A stretch of 64,000 nucleotides of DNA from Rhizopus arrhizus (taxonomy: Eukaryota; Mucoromycota; Mucoromycetes; Mucorales; Rhizopodaceae). Below, piece after piece: positions 11,169 to 24,361 of this stretch. A program made the translations under genes and the position numbers. Within the stretch, counting starts at the first letter, position 1; each line of letters starts with the position of its first letter. Below the pieces are notes generated by a model, which saw nothing but the letters and a program-made list of their open reading frames with translations, was not told the DNA's origin and made no database searches. The stretch is taken from NCBI GenBank assembly GCA_024220505.1, contig JAKZZE010000016.1, forward strand, positions 496,001 to 560,000. Reading direction: 5' to 3'.

Positions 11169-14100
11169 TTACTTTTTGTTAATCAAGTAAATCAGCAGAT
11201 TTACATTAACAGTTGCCATACCATCCAATACTTTCATTGTTTGCACACCTTCATATTGAGTCTGCAACAAGTCTTCATAATGTACATCCACATGCAAATC
11301 CTGCGTGTTCAACAATGGAAAATACCCTTCAAAAGTAATGATACCCGCACGATCCATGGACAAAATAATCGTAATACGACTGTACATCTTGTTAGATACA
11401 CCTGCCAAATCCAAGATAATACCACGATCATAAAGAGTTTTAGCTGAGTACTTGAAGGATCCAAACTTGGGTACAAGTCCTCTCTTCTGTAAATTTTTAA
11501 TATGAAAATACTGTCGAGTGAAGGGAAAGACAAACTTTTGCTTTTTGCCTCGCTTCTCTGCCATGTTCTTCATACAACTGTCAAGGTACTCCTTGTAGCT
11601 GTCTCCCTGACTAGTGAGGAAGTTGCGCTTTTCTTCAAGATGGTATAGGATCGTTTGGAGCTTTTTGATCTCTGCATTTCTTAGTTTGCGACGTTCTCCT
11701 TTTTTGGTGATGTCAACTGCGATCATGTTGATAATGCTTTGGTAGCCTGGGCTTTCGGGAATGACACCGTGTTGCATTAAATAAGCGTGAAGTTTGGTAG
11801 CAAAGGATTTTAACTTTGCAAAGCTTAAACTGAGCAAAAAAAAAAAATTAAAGAAAGAGCGAGAATAACAAAGTATATCTTTTACCTTTTAACATCCATA
11901 GAAGCATTTTGATAGCCAAATTTGAAATTTCTTTCACGATTTGCCATTTCAATTTCTTGTTCTGTTCCCTTTGAAGGAAACTGTTCTTCCTTCACAATCT
12001 CCCAAATTCGCTCATGCTCTTCTGTTACAGAATCATTCAGGATATCTTCAAGCGTAGGCCCAGATTGGACTTGGATTACTAAGATCATTAAGCGTTTTGT
12101 GTCTAGTAGTAATTTCTTGACATCACCACCTGTCTCGGTTGATAAACCATCCCTTCTGTCGGTCAATTCAAGACGGAGTAAACGAAGGGGTACGGTCAAG
12201 TTGATGTCAGTCGGTGCTTCTCCCAAGTCTTGCAAGATAGCATGAAGAATACCCGTCTTTTGGTGTTCTACATAGTCTGCATGTTCTTCTAAAAGTTGGT
12301 GAATGTGATAGAGCTCTGTGGGATGAATATAAACTGTAGGCTTCTGAGTGCTTGTGTGATCAGCCAAAGGATCCACACCGAAATGTTCTTCGGGTTCCTC
12401 CACGTTAGTTACTATATCAAGTTAGTAAAGAGCTCTGTATATATTCATTTTTCATCTTGTGACTTACAATCTATGAACCATTGAGCGAATTTTTTACTTG
12501 CTTCAGTTACATAATCATCCAAAGGGTTTAGATAAGTATTACGGGAATCAAATAATTTTCCACTTGAAATTTGTTGAAGCATCTTTGAAATCTAAGGCAA
12601 AATAAGTAAAATGTTTACCTTTCCTTTATCTTCTTATACCTCCGCCAAGTTTCTCCTTTGAATAGAAGATACCTCACAATTAATCACGTCATATTGCTCT
12701 GGAGCAGTAATAGCAGGGCTCAAATAACGATAATAAATAAAGTTACCAAGCGTCTTGATGATTTCTTCGGGTGCTTCATTAGGAAATGTCTCTTCCATGA
12801 CCATTCTTAATTCTCGAGCAATGGCACGCATACCATAGGGCATTGAATCTACCGCGTCAACAATTGCATTCAAGAATTCGTTTGTAATCATTTTGAGTGA
12901 TTCCAAATGCTCTGATAAGATACGCATCACTTCTGTTGATTGAAGTGCTTCAGATTGGTTCACATTAAATGGACGACTTGAGGGATGACCTGTAGCAAGT
13001 TCTTCTTGGTTGATACATTTTTGATAAATGACCATTGGGTTTGTTTCAAGATCCAGGTCTCTATTGCCAATCACTTTTTTCACAAGTGAACTAAATAGGC
13101 TGTTGAAGAATGCCCTTTCTTTTGCTCCTCTATTAAAGAAAAAGGGATTAGCTAGATGTTGACAAATGAAAAAGTCCATAGATACAATCCGTTGTCTTAC
13201 CTATTAACCTGTACAACCAATTTCATAAATGTATAATTTCCTCGCATGAATTCTTGAATGCCTTGAACATGCTTCATTTCCTGAACGATACAAGCCTATT
13301 TTATAATGTGCGATCAGAAAAACATGCAACAACAGCAAAAATAAGACGCACCTTGCAAAGATTGATCAATAAACACTCTTCTCTGGCATTTGTACCATAT
13401 CCAAACAATGCTAAAACTGTAGCATCAATTTTTCTTTGTCCCTTCTTTTCACTATGTCCTCCTGCAACTGACATGAGTCTTGCAAGATAAGCAGGCTCAG
13501 TCTGTAAGAGATAAACCAACTGCTGATACAACTCGAGCTTTTCACGACTCGTCTTGTCAATATTCTTGAGATCATAGCTTTGGTTGTTGGTCGAGACCAT
13601 CTCTGAAAACTTGCGCTGCTGCTGTATCTTTCGGTGAGGGTTAAAAAAGGCGTTACTCAACTTGACCACCTCATCTAGAGTTACAACGTTCTTGAGAAGA
13701 AGGGCGATCTGCACATCAACTAGGCTCACTTGACTATCTAGCTGGTTGTTTTCCCGAATGGATTCAATCACCTTCTGACGAAGCTCTTCAATCACCAAAT
13801 CCTCGTGGAAATCAACATCATTGTTACTTAGCATGTGAAGCACACTCTTGACGACCCCAATAGGTGGATTCTTGTCTGATTTTAGCTTTTGAAGCGCATT
13901 TTCGTGAAGTTGGGCCTTGGCCAGACTTTGCTGTCGTATCTGGTTGAGGGGTGCATCTCCAAATTGAATGTGGTGACGCAGCTGGTTCATGGCGAGGTGT
14001 CGTCTGATCATGGCTTGTAAAGAAATGACCCAATCTTCGGGAGAGGTAAAGTATTGCATGCGCTTCTCACCTAGCCTTTGATGAATAGAAAAGGTATCAA

Positions 14101-15575
14101 TCTTGCCGTGTGGATCCTTTGTATGATAAGATTGATAATAATGCTGGTCCTTGATCTGTTGTAGTTTTGTCTTGGCCATGTAAGCTCGAATGCAGCCTTG
14201 AGCAGTGACTAGCAAGTCGTGGTTTTTGGGTTTCGTAAAATGTCGGTCCAAGGTCTGCTGCCTTGGTTTATTGAGGTGCGTTCCATTTATATAATCTTCA
14301 AAATCTTCATCCTCGTCTTCTAGTACAGAAACACCCGGATTAAATTCTTCTAGTTCAGATTCTGAGCTACTCATCATTGAATCATTATCAGCATCCAAAA
14401 ATTTAAGTGTTTGAAGTGTAGGCATCATTGTTGTTTGGTGATGGGGATATGTTTCATTCATATCTTCACCTTCAATCATATCTGATGACCTTGATTCTGT
14501 GTCTGATTCATATATAATAAGATCCGGTATTGAGCTGTTATTTTTGTGGTTTGTGGGCATTGTCAGCAGTGAATCATCAAGTAGCGGTTCTTCAATGGGT
14601 TTAAATGAGTATTTTTTGCTTTTGCTGCTGCCATCCAATTCTTTTTGTAAAGACGATCCAAGATTACTAAAGTTTGGGATAACCGCACCCGATCGTTCCA
14701 AGCTTCGTTGTGTGGCTACCAAGACATCATCTGAAAAGTTGAATTCGCCGTTCAAATTCTTGATCTTGGGCGCTGTTTGATTTGAATGAAGCAAATGACT
14801 TTTATAATTGTTAGCCTTTTTTGGATTGTTTGTCATTTGTTCTTTACCTAAGAGCATGAATACAGTAAATGACTTTAGGCATGTTTTTTCCATCATATAA
14901 ATCCACAAATTCGAACCAAAAGATACTCGGTAAACCTACTTCACTTAATATAGTCAAGAAGGCATTAATATTATTTGATCGTAAAAACTTGAATTTAGCA
15001 TCCTATATAATCCAAGTCATTAATCTAAAATTACACTCGAATAGATATTGTATATTACCCCTGATATGATGCTTGAAATAATGCCTGGATGGATTCTTTG
15101 TGCTAATTTTGCCAGTACAACACCATCATGCAATGTTTTCTCGAGATGAACAATAGAAGCTTCTTTATTATCATTATCGTCAATCTTTTCACCCAAGAAA
15201 CTTTCAATCCACCTATAATGCACATTTAGTGTTAAATATCTTTATATAATTCAATTTCTATCATTTGTTTTACTCAATAGCTTCACCAATATGACATAGG
15301 TATTCACGAACTTGAAGTAAATTTCTCATCTTATCAACCCAACGGCCATCATTTTTTGTTTGATCGACTTTAGTTAAACGTATACGATCTACAGTTGAGT
15401 TAGTAAGAGCACAAATAAGAAAATGTAAGTAAGGATACTTTACTTGTCATGCCTAGAATATGATGCATTTAATAACTAAATATATTTCATTGGCGTGTAT
15501 TTTTTGCTTTATTTTACCTGCTACAGCATCTTCTTCGGATAAATTAATAGCTGGCAAGTCAGATATCTTTTGCAT
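11169..15575 (-). CDS. IQG1: IQGAP-family actin/calmodulin scaffold for cytokinesis
   Basis: Ten exons (15575-15518, 15388-15274, 15212-15059, 15002-14848, 14798-13352, 13295-13201, 13129-12640, 12591-12468, 12411-11886, 11829-11169) give about 1274 aa. Order of parts: calponin-homology domain (residues about 22-175, with DGRWVDKMRNLLQVREYLCH, EWIESFLGEK and IYCIHALSHLL), an acidic linker, two IQ motifs (near 358, GCIRAYMAKTKLQ, and near 420, LQAMIRRHLAMNQL), the RasGAP-related domain (MPYGMRAIARELRMVME, GNFIYYRYLSPAITAPE) and the RasGAP-C domain. Such proteins bind actin, calmodulin/myosin light chain and Rho GTPases, and build the contractile ring in fungi. Phases of all nine introns agree. 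The start MQKISDLPAI is the first methionine in frame; an upstream exon at about 15640-15840 cannot be excluded, because an acceptor (tatacag) lies just 5' of it. Confidence 0.92.
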
Positions 15576-16349
15576 ACTGTATTCTTTTCTGTATATAAAT
15601 TATAAAACAAGAAAGAGAGAATAAGAAGGTGAGGCATAGCTTTATGACTCGTAAACAATAACAACAAAAGCTTAAATATTCCTTTTTTGGTGAAAGTTTT
15701 CGATTTCCATAAATGGTAATTCTTCTGTACACTGTTGACAGCTTTATAAGTCTCATCAAGTTGTTTTGAATTTTGAAAAGAGCAGCTTTTAAAGATCCAA
15801 TACATAAATTATTTTCTCAATTCACAGTAATCAAACTCTTGATTTGTATAAACTTTTTTTATATATTTTAAATGGGTCCTTTATTTAAGCATTTAGGAAA
15901 GGGATTAACAGCGTTTTGAATGAAAATTTTTGTAATATGGCATCATATATCATTACAATCCTTGGCTGTCCTTGTACGTACGTCTTCTTTACCACCGATC
16001 TGACTGCGTTTAACTTTATTTTAAACAATACCAATACTGTTTTATAGAAGCTGATTCAGACAAATAGAATGGGAGAAAAATACACCTATATCACCTTTTC
16101 TCAATCATCATTTGAATCTCATTAGAGGTATGAATAAATGCATTATATATAACTAAGCAAAATTTCTTCTTTTCAGGAAACTTATCCATTTGGTTCATGG
16201 TTTCAGTAACAGAATTTATGTACAGTCATTTCACTGCTAAATTGGACGTTTTGAAAATAGTGGTCAGACTTTAACAAGTTTTAAAACTACAATTTTACTT
16301 TTTGGAATGACTGTATCCAGGTGAGTAGTACAGAAACCTATGAAATTTT
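15576..16349. other. Spacer upstream of the IQGAP gene
   Basis: The presumed IQGAP promoter and the 3' UTR of the phosphotransferase gene. A minus-strand open frame at 15521-15805 (containing QLDETYKAVNSVQKNYHLW) looks protein-like but cannot be spliced in frame to IQGAP with normal signals. Confidence 0.5.
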
Positions 16350-17746
16350 TTAGTGCTGCTTTTGAGGTGGAATTCTCAGGCACTGAATTCCCAAGAATTG
16401 ACAAAAGCTGTGAATGACTACAATGGCCCATCTTGCATAGGCTATCAAAGCAAATATGAAGTAAGCCCATAAAAAGATGTATTCAGACTTTGGGGTCAAA
16501 AGCGGTTTCCTATAAAACATGTCATTCAACCTGTCTGTACATATCCTTTTTTTTTCTTACATCGATATAAAGCGTGGTACATTGGTCAAGGTAGCACCTA
16601 TCATTAATGGAACCAAGAGGACTGTGAATTTAGGAAAGCTCGATTTGGTAAGATGAGCCAAGATGATCTTGGTTGCCATTCTACCGAAAACGATGCCGGT
16701 TGTGATGGCAAATAGAATAAAGCGATGATGGCTAAGAATAGTAGAGTAGGGCGATATGGCCCAGAAATAGAAAGAAGTAATATAGATCACAATCGGCATG
16801 TTTTGAATGAACATCGTTTTGAAAAAGGGCTTTTTTTGACTTTTTAGTGCCTTGTACATGGAGAAAAAGCTACAGTTACTGATTAATTGGCTCTTTGTGT
16901 TCAAATAGCTTTTCTTTTACCATGAGGGTACATGAGTCAATAAAAAAAGAACACCGATGCACCAGATCAATGCATGTGAACGAGACATGTCCTGAGTGGG
17001 TAACCATGAGATCTTGAGAGGTGATTGCCAGAATTCAGGGCCTTGATATGATTTATTATCAAGTGAATACCTTTTTGTATATGTCCACTTACCATAAATC
17101 CCAGAGAGAATAAAGACAACACAAGAGATGATGACACCTTCTGTTGGTGCGTTAATGTAGCCTAGATAAAGTGTGCCTGTATGATATTCTTCTAGAGTTG
17201 ACAAATAGAACCCTAGCATAGCAATCCCATACAGTATAACACTTGCTTTCGTATGGCCTGTACCTAATCCTGCTGCTTGTAAAATAGCAGCAAAGGAGCA
17301 GTTGACGGCATCACATCCATGATCAAAGAGCTCACCCAAAGGAGACGAAGTGTTCGTTCTTCTCGCTTGCTTACCATCCACGTTGTCAAAGGTAGAATAA
17401 AGCCAAAGTCCAGCGGCAAAACTGAAATATAACCATTTTGGCCCTGATTCAGAGCCTGTGGCCATATGAGAAGCAAGCAAAGAAGTCAAGATGACATTGC
17501 TAATCATAAATAAGAGACCTGTGAGTGTGATAAGATTGGGTCTAGGGTATGCATACATTAGCCTTGTATAGTTTAATGTATAAACTAAATAACTTACGCC
17601 ATGTTGATAGGAAAGAATTGAAGGCACCAATTCCAATAGTGACTTAGAATGTATTTTGTTGTAAATGATCGGTCGACAGCACTGTATTTATACAAGTGGA
17701 GCGCATTTAATTGATCTTGGCTTAGAAACTCTGATTTCCAAAACAT
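16350..17746 (-). CDS. EPT1: CDP-alcohol phosphotransferase: ethanolamine/choline phosphotransferase
   Basis: Four exons (17746-17598, 17541-16921, 16869-16561, 16509-16350) give 412 aa, the family's usual length. The signature DG-x2-AR-x8-G-x3-D-x3-D is present as DGKQARRTNTSSPLGELFDH followed by GCD. The exon join MAPNLITLTG is the conserved start of the catalytic region. About seven or eight hydrophobic segments follow, and the tail is PPQKQH. It would transfer phosphoethanolamine or phosphocholine from the CDP-alcohol to diacylglycerol in the ER/Golgi, the last step of the Kennedy pathway. Sequence alone does not tell EPT1 from CPT1. The last intron (16510-16560) removes a stop that would otherwise end the protein at RFISM. 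Confidence 0.92.
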
Positions 17747-18236
17747 TTTAAAGAAAAGTAGACAAAACAAAAAAAAAAAAAAAAAAAACAAAAAAAAAGA
17801 TTGGGAATGAAGTCGATCTTTATGATGTTACACGTTTTATCACTCATTTTTTTTATAATTGTGCCTTTTTCTCTCTCTTTCTCTCTTTAAAAAATAGAGA
17901 GAAGCTTTTTTTTTTATATTTCACATGAGCAATCGTGATTGATTGAAGAGATTGACACGTGAAATGTACTTGATATCAGTCGGATTAAGCAATAATAAAA
18001 GAGTTTTGCTGAACACACTTGGTTTAAAATGCCGCTTGCTTTTTCTATTCCTTTGAACTCAAAGCTTGGCTTTTTGTTTATTTGTTTACAACAACAAGAA
18101 ACTTGCTTTTCTCTTCTTCTTCTCTTTTACTCTATTCTTCCTTTTTTATTCCTTATTTTAAGAGAGGAAAGAAAAGCCGGATAAAGACGATTCATAGTAT
18201 TTTCTTATAAGAACATTGGATTATTAAACACCTCAC
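17747..18236. other. Divergent promoter between phosphotransferase and cyclin genes
   Basis: Contains poly(A/T) runs (17768-17786) and a CT-rich stretch (17870-17890, 18100-18160). Both genes are transcribed away from it. No ORF of interest. Confidence 0.7.
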
Positions 18237-20038
18237 ATGTACTCTCAACATTCTCAACATCCACTTCGACCTCAACAACCATCGCTACCACCACCACAGC
18301 AACAAAAAATGATTCATTATCCTACTGCTATGGATACGACTTATAATTCTTCCGTAGCGCCATATACAGGCAATACGGTCGTTCGACATTCAGGATTACC
18401 CCCGCCTCCTCCACCTCCACATCATTATACCATGCCGCCTGAACCAACACCCAATGCCTCGGATGCCAATATACCACCTTTATCTATACCTGAATTAGCA
18501 GATTTTGCATCCATGATGGTTTATCTCATGTGGCATGCAAGAAGACCTTCTGTGATGGCCTTACATGACTTATCCAAGACAATCACTAGCACACAACCCA
18601 CAGGGGATTATCAGTTGGGACATTCAAAAGAAACAGCGACGATTGCAAACCGTGTGAGTGCTGCATTTAAAAAGTTTTGTAAGCAGGTAAAGCAAGCCAA
18701 GAAAAGACAATGTCTACCTGATGTTCATATTCTAATTAGGTACTGACAGCTACACAACTTTCGGAATCGGTCATTTTGCTAGCTTTGAAGTACATTGCAA
18801 TGTTACTCCAATACAATCCTAGTATTCAAGGAGCAGAAGGATCAGAGTATAGACTGTTTACAGTAGCACTCATGTTGGGTAAGTAGATGTACAAGATAAA
18901 TACAGTGTATATTAAACTTGAACATAGGAAACAAATTTCTTGACGACAACACATTTACAAACAAAACATGGTCCGAAGTGACAGGAATGAAAGTGAGAGA
19001 TTTAAATGTGATGGAATTAGAGTTTTTAGATGTGCTTCGATTTAAATTATTTGTTAAAAATGACGAGTTTGATCGATGGAAGGCGGCCTTATTATTATTT
19101 AGACATCAACTATTGAATGCAGATGACCATTTGTTGGAGGAATCCTTTAAAGGCATTGTAAATGTACAGCAACAGCAAAACCAGCAGCAACAGTACCAAC
19201 TCATGCTGATATTATCAAAGGCTCAATTACCACATTTCCCTACGCAACCGCTCAATAGACCTTTAACTCGAGTACCTTTACGTATACCAGTACAGCCCGT
19301 TTGGAGGCATCATCAAAATGCTATGCCAACGCCTACCTCCACAACAACCACTTCTGCGCCAGATTATTATCATTATCCCAAGACAGTTCCAACCAATAAC
19401 AACAATACATATAAAAACACATATCAGCAACAACAACAACAACAACCTCTTTCGATACAACAACAGCAACCGCCTGTTCCGATACAACAACAGCAATCAA
19501 CCTATCCGCCACAACAACAGCAACCAACGTATCCACAACCACAACAGCAACCAACCTATCCACAACCACAACAGCAACCAACCTATCCTCCACAACAGCA
19601 ACAGACAACTAGACCTGTAGGAAGTTATAATAGTTACTATGCTTCATCTACACCAACCATGATGGATGGCTACTATGGTAATAATAGTAACTCTAGACCC
19701 CCACCTCCGCCATCACAACAGCCAATAAGAACAAATAAAACCTCATACTATACTGAACCAACCAATGATTATACACCAACAAATCTTTATCCAAGAACGA
19801 ATCATAATCCAAACACAAATACCAACCTAAATTATCCACAGGTAACAAAGACAGACACTGAAAAATAATACTCATGTTGACCTGTTTTGTTTAGACCTAT
19901 GTAACACATCATCAAAAACAACAGCCACTGCCGCCTTATAACACGAATGGTCACAATGGACAGTATAGGAGAGTGAATGGACCGGTACCAGAAGATCCGC
20001 TGAGTGCAATGGAATCTTACCGCAATCATATAAAATAA
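18237..20038 (+). CDS. Pho85-type cyclin (PCL/CLG1-like) with a long glutamine/proline-rich tail
   Basis: Exons 18237-18686, 18740-18878, 18928-19841 and 19895-20038 give 548 aa. The N-terminus is Q/P-rich (PQQPSLPPPQQQ, PPPPPPP). The cyclin box spans about residues 85-245: FASMMVYLMWHARRPSVMAL, then LSESVILLALKYIAMLLQYN, TVALMLGNKFLDDNTFTNKT, and WSEVTGMKVRDLNVMELEFL. The order NKFLDD-NT-NKTWSEV-G is the hallmark of Pho80/Pcl-type cyclins that activate the CDK Pho85. Yeast Clg1 has a similar low-complexity extension. The third exon holds degenerate tandem QQQQPTYPQP-type units (about 19430-19610), which make spurious open frames on both strands. The C-terminal exon ends PLSAMESYRNHIK. A role in nutrient-dependent CDK control is inferred from the family only. 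Confidence 0.85.
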
Positions 20039-22396
20039 TAACATTTAATAATTGTAAATAAAGCTATAAATAACCTCCCTCTTCTTTTTCTCAACTGCTT
20101 TGGGACATGTCAAGCTTGTTAATACACATTCTTTCATGTATGTTGATTAAAGTTGTAATCTATCAAGCAAGGATACATCTTTCAAAGCAAGGTATCACGA
20201 ATAAAACATGTCACTGTGCTCTTGTCATCCCACTCAGACACTGCTGATCCATTCCAGCGAATTTTTAAAGCCCAATGGATGGCTTTCGGGTTGACCCATC
20301 AGCGAATTTTAATCCATCACTTGCTTCTTGTCCAATTCGTGTATTCTTACAACATGAATAAACTAGACAAGCTCATCTTTGAATCCACTGGATTGCCAAA
20401 CTATCCTTCTCCCCAAACGGAAATCTGGCCTTGAGCGGGATGCATTGATTTCTAAAAATGGAATTTAAAACTTCAAAAAGGAGAAAGGAAATAGATTCAT
20501 CTGAAAGCCAATAGCAGCCAAGACTTGAGCGGCCTTGATGTCAACCGATTCAAGGACGATGAAACTCGATGAAGCAGCAGTAGGAATTGAGAAAAAAAGT
20601 AGAAAAAGGTCATGGAACAGATAGGAAATAGACGAGATGAGGTGACAGACAGTGACTAGGAGCAAGGTAGAGATGAAGAAGACAGGATTCAAGTTGTTTT
20701 AATAGCATGTTGACGTGTCAGTTTGGGAGGAGAGGTGAAGAGAGAGGAATAACAAGCATGCTACTGTATCTTACAGAGTTGATCAGTCGATGATTGATTT
20801 ATCTCTTTGATGGGTTATGTAAAGGAGGCAGCAGGGACATCAAGACGTTGATTGCATGTGAGTTTGGAAAGTTGTGATTGAAAAAGAAGAGAAATAGAGC
20901 CAAAGCAAAAAAAAAAAAAGAGCATCTAGGGTTGATGGTAAGCCTTGTGGATCATTCTACAACGATGGATGCTGTTTTCTTTTTTTAAAAGAAAAGAGAT
21001 GGGACAATCTAATGCATGGTTCGTATACAGCTCTTTGAACTGTTTGAGTCATGCTGCTTTGATAGGATTTACAAAACTTGAAAATCTCGGTTACTTTATC
21101 ACCTACTTTTTTGCGCACTTTTTGCTTGCCTGTCTTTGAAAGTATCAGTGGAATCCATTTTACTGAAAAACACGCTGAATTTCTCACAATCCACCGCAAG
21201 AACCCCAACCGTTTCAAAAGGTTCCCTTTCGACGGTGTATGGAAGGGTTGTGTTCATTGTGGGGTTGAATGAGTCTGTTGTCAAGAGAACATGATATCAT
21301 TTGCGATGGATACAAAGGCTTGTGATAAATTCAGATGGTTGAGTGAACCAGTCGGCAGATGATGTGGGACAGAGCGGCTTATCTGAGCCACTGAGGTATG
21401 GAATTACGCCGAGGCAGCCGATGTGAATCAAAAGAACGGATGACATCTACTCTATTTTGAAGTGACTTTAGGATGATGGACAGTCATTTTGAATGATTAA
21501 GGGGTTTTGTATGAATAACAAATAATAGAACTGGTATCGACACTGCTCAACTGTAGCTCATTTGACTGTTTATTTTTACGCGTTACATTGTTTATAAGAA
21601 AATAAAGACTCAATGTATTTTGTTCAAGTGATTCAAAATAATAGCATCTTGAATCCAAACATCATCACCCTTAACATCACGTAACACAAGCGATAAAACA
21701 ACAAAAAGGCAATTTCCATCTACTCTACCCATTCCGATCTGTTGGCCCTCCCCAACAACCACAAACCATCCTTTTCTCTCAACAGTTTCATGATCCTAAC
21801 CTGTGCTAACAAAAAAAGAGAAAAAGAGAGAGAGCGAAATCTGGCTTGAAAAGAAAGAAAAAAATGTCAGCCCATTCTGGCTGAAAGAGAGAAAGAGAGA
21901 GAGAGTGTGTGTGTGCGTGTATGAACGCGTTCTAGAAGACGAGATAGTTTATATCATCAATAAAAAGTCACGTCACTAATAAGTGTTACATTAAATCAAC
22001 TCACTGACACATGTACACTATCTGACCACATTACAAGTACAAGAAAAAGTTGTCAACATAAAAAGAATTCAAGTCAATTTCTTGTAAAACCAAAGGGGTT
22101 TCATTTCTTTCTTTCCTAAAAGAAAATAGTATGTGGAAATTGAATGGTAGTCAAGGATAATTGTGAATAACCTGATCTGATTCAATTTAAACAAGATTTG
22201 AAGACTTGTAACAATAAATCTTTTTCATAGGTTGTCCATGAATTCAATAACCGCTAATTATTTTTTTTTTTTTTTTGACAAATATACTCGTCAGCAGACC
22301 ATTGATAAGAGCAAACTAAAGACAGGTTGAAGGACAAGTGAGCATTAGTTTTTTTTTTTTTTTTTCTTTTTCTTTTTTTCATTTATTTTTTATAAA
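20039..22396. other. Long intergenic region with an unexplained, less AT-rich centre
   Basis: 20.2-21.5 kb is visibly less AT-rich than the flanks and has overlapping open frames on both strands. One on the minus strand (20465-20692) is hydrophobic (ISTLLLVTVCHLISSISYLF) but lacks an ATG; another (21099-21284) starts MTTDSFNPTMNTTLPYTVER. None resembles a known family or splices convincingly into a gene. 21.8-22.0 kb has GA and GT microsatellites. The last 200 bases are the presumed promoter of the next gene. Confidence 0.4.
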
Positions 22397-23052
22397 ATGC
22401 CTTTTTCTAATAATTTAATGAATTTGAATTTAAATATTCAATTAAATGATAAAGTAGACAAAGATCAAATAGGTGATATTTGGACTGGTAAATAATTCAG
22501 ATTGAATAAAAATAATCAAATTGATGAATTTGATTAGCATTAAATAAGTGCAAGAATTATGTTGAAAATGGAAGGAGATTAGAATACATGTCCTGGAGAC
22601 TGTGGCAACTAAAGAGAGTTAAACAACATCATTCAACATCATCACCTGCCACCGCTCATGACGCATCCACCCACGAGGTTTCACAGCATAGCGGGCAAAT
22701 AATAAAGACCGGGGGTGATGTTGATCAGGTGAGAGGACGAGAGGAGATCAATCAACAGAGAATAATTATAGTGGATGAAGATGAAGATTATTTTTATAGC
22801 GAAGAAGAAGAAGAAGAAGAAGAGATACAATATGAATTTATAAAAATGAAACCTAGACCACCCATTTCACAAAGATCTTTATTATCTGATTTATTATCAA
22901 AAGAATCAACTAGTTCACCTCCTTCACTATCTAATTCAACTACTTCTTCCATCAGTCATACATCATCTCTAAAACCCAATTCATTTCATTTCACAACAAA
23001 AAAAGAAAAAATCATTCCATGGCAAGATGAAGTATTTCATGATTGTTGGTAG
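22397..23052 (+). CDS. GATA-like domain protein (areA-type N-terminal domain, DUF1752)
   Basis: Exons 22397-22487 and 22538-23052 (50-nt intron) give 201 aa. The join yields IGDIWTALNKCKNYVENGRR followed by LEYMSWRLWQ. The core W-x-alN-kck-x-ENGRRLE-x-sWRLW is the fungal domain named after the N-terminus of nitrogen regulator AreA (PF08550). It is found in many regulators and in proteins that bind protein phosphatases. The rest is low-complexity: an acidic run of glutamates near residue 105, a serine-rich stretch and a C-terminal end IPWQDEVFHDCW. No GATA zinc finger is present, so direct DNA binding is not suggested. The role is unknown; a regulatory adaptor is an inference. The gene converges with the gelsolin gene, and the two stops are only about 33 bases apart. 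Confidence 0.75.
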
Positions 23053-23085
23053 TCAATAAAATTTATTTATTTTTTTCTTTTACTT

Positions 23086-24325
23086 TTACCATCCTTGCCA
23101 ACCTTCTAAATTAGCTTCAAATAATTCATCTTCACCTCCTTCAATGATTTGACAGATAGGAGTAAAAGATGAACGACCGGTTGATTTCACATAATCTTGC
23201 GCATATCGAAGCCCATGTTTACGTTCTTTACGACTGGCATGTTTACCAATCCATGTGTACACTTGATGTCCCACATCAAATATAAATACATGATCACTCT
23301 CAAACATCTCTCTTCTAATCTTTTCTGTTCCAATCAATTCCATCTTTAGTTTCATACCAAACAATCCACTGGATGATAAACGTAACAATCTCTTTTCAAA
23401 CTCTTCTTCTTCCTCTTCTTCCTCTTCTTCTCCTTCTTCTACTTCTCCTTCAGATCCTAATGCTTCAAAGAACTCACGTTGATGATCACCCGAGTCTTGT
23501 TCTGCTAAAAGGATGAGATCATGTTATTTTATCATTCTTTGTTACTTGCCAACAATCACCATGTCACCCCTTCCATCACGTTCAGATATCAACTGAGCAA
23601 TGAATTCAGCTGCCTTGGCTCTCTCGATCCCACTCGCCTTATTTCCTTGCCACTGGTAAATCACACTGCCCGTGTCGAGGACATAGACTGCACCTGACCT
23701 GAGACTTGTATAACTCAGTGGGCATTCCGAAATGATCACAGCATTCTGTCGACGGGAACCTTCTAATCGCTTCGGTCTTTGAACACGCAGCAGACGTGTA
23801 GGTGGCTCTTGTTCTTCTTCGACATGATTGAATCCACTGGCAAATCCACCTTGAAGATAAGTCAATTGCTTGAAATAACTCAAGAATAAACTCGATTCCT
23901 TCTTTTGTACTTCTCGATGTTGAGAACCAAAGGTGTCAAGAACTATAGATCCATTAGCATCTCTTATTTTTCATCATTCATCTACTTGCAATCATCTAAT
24001 TCCACTGTCTTGTAAGCAGCCGTTCCTGCTTCATCTTGTGTGGTCTCTAAACCAAGCCAAAAGTGAATATGATGAATAAGACCATCCGAATTTTCTTTCT
24101 TGACAGACTATTTTTTTTTTTTTAAATATGAATAACATGCATCCTCTCTTTTTATTTCCTTACACTCAACACAACATAACTATCACCTAATCAACTCATC
24201 AGAAGTCGTATTCTCTTTCATTCACAATTACCTTGATAAAACTTTCCATATTGATTTCTAGGAACTGCTATCAATTTAAAATTTTGAACTCTCCAAATCC
24301 AAAGACCACTAAAATCATTCATTCA

Positions 24326-24361
<36 letters not shown>

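Noticed and set aside
19278..19620. Long frames on both strands rich in N, I, V or L
   Set aside because: They are shadows of the CAA-repeat (poly-Q) segment of the cyclin gene.
21340..21440. Possible C/D-box snoRNA (atgatgt ... ctga)
   Set aside because: The C box is imperfect, no terminal stem was found, and D-like boxes are common by chance.
22735..22777. Intron-like GTGAGA...ATTATAG inside the areA-type domain gene
   Set aside because: 43 nt is not a multiple of three and removal destroys the acidic frame VDEDEDYFYSEEEE; retention is preferred.
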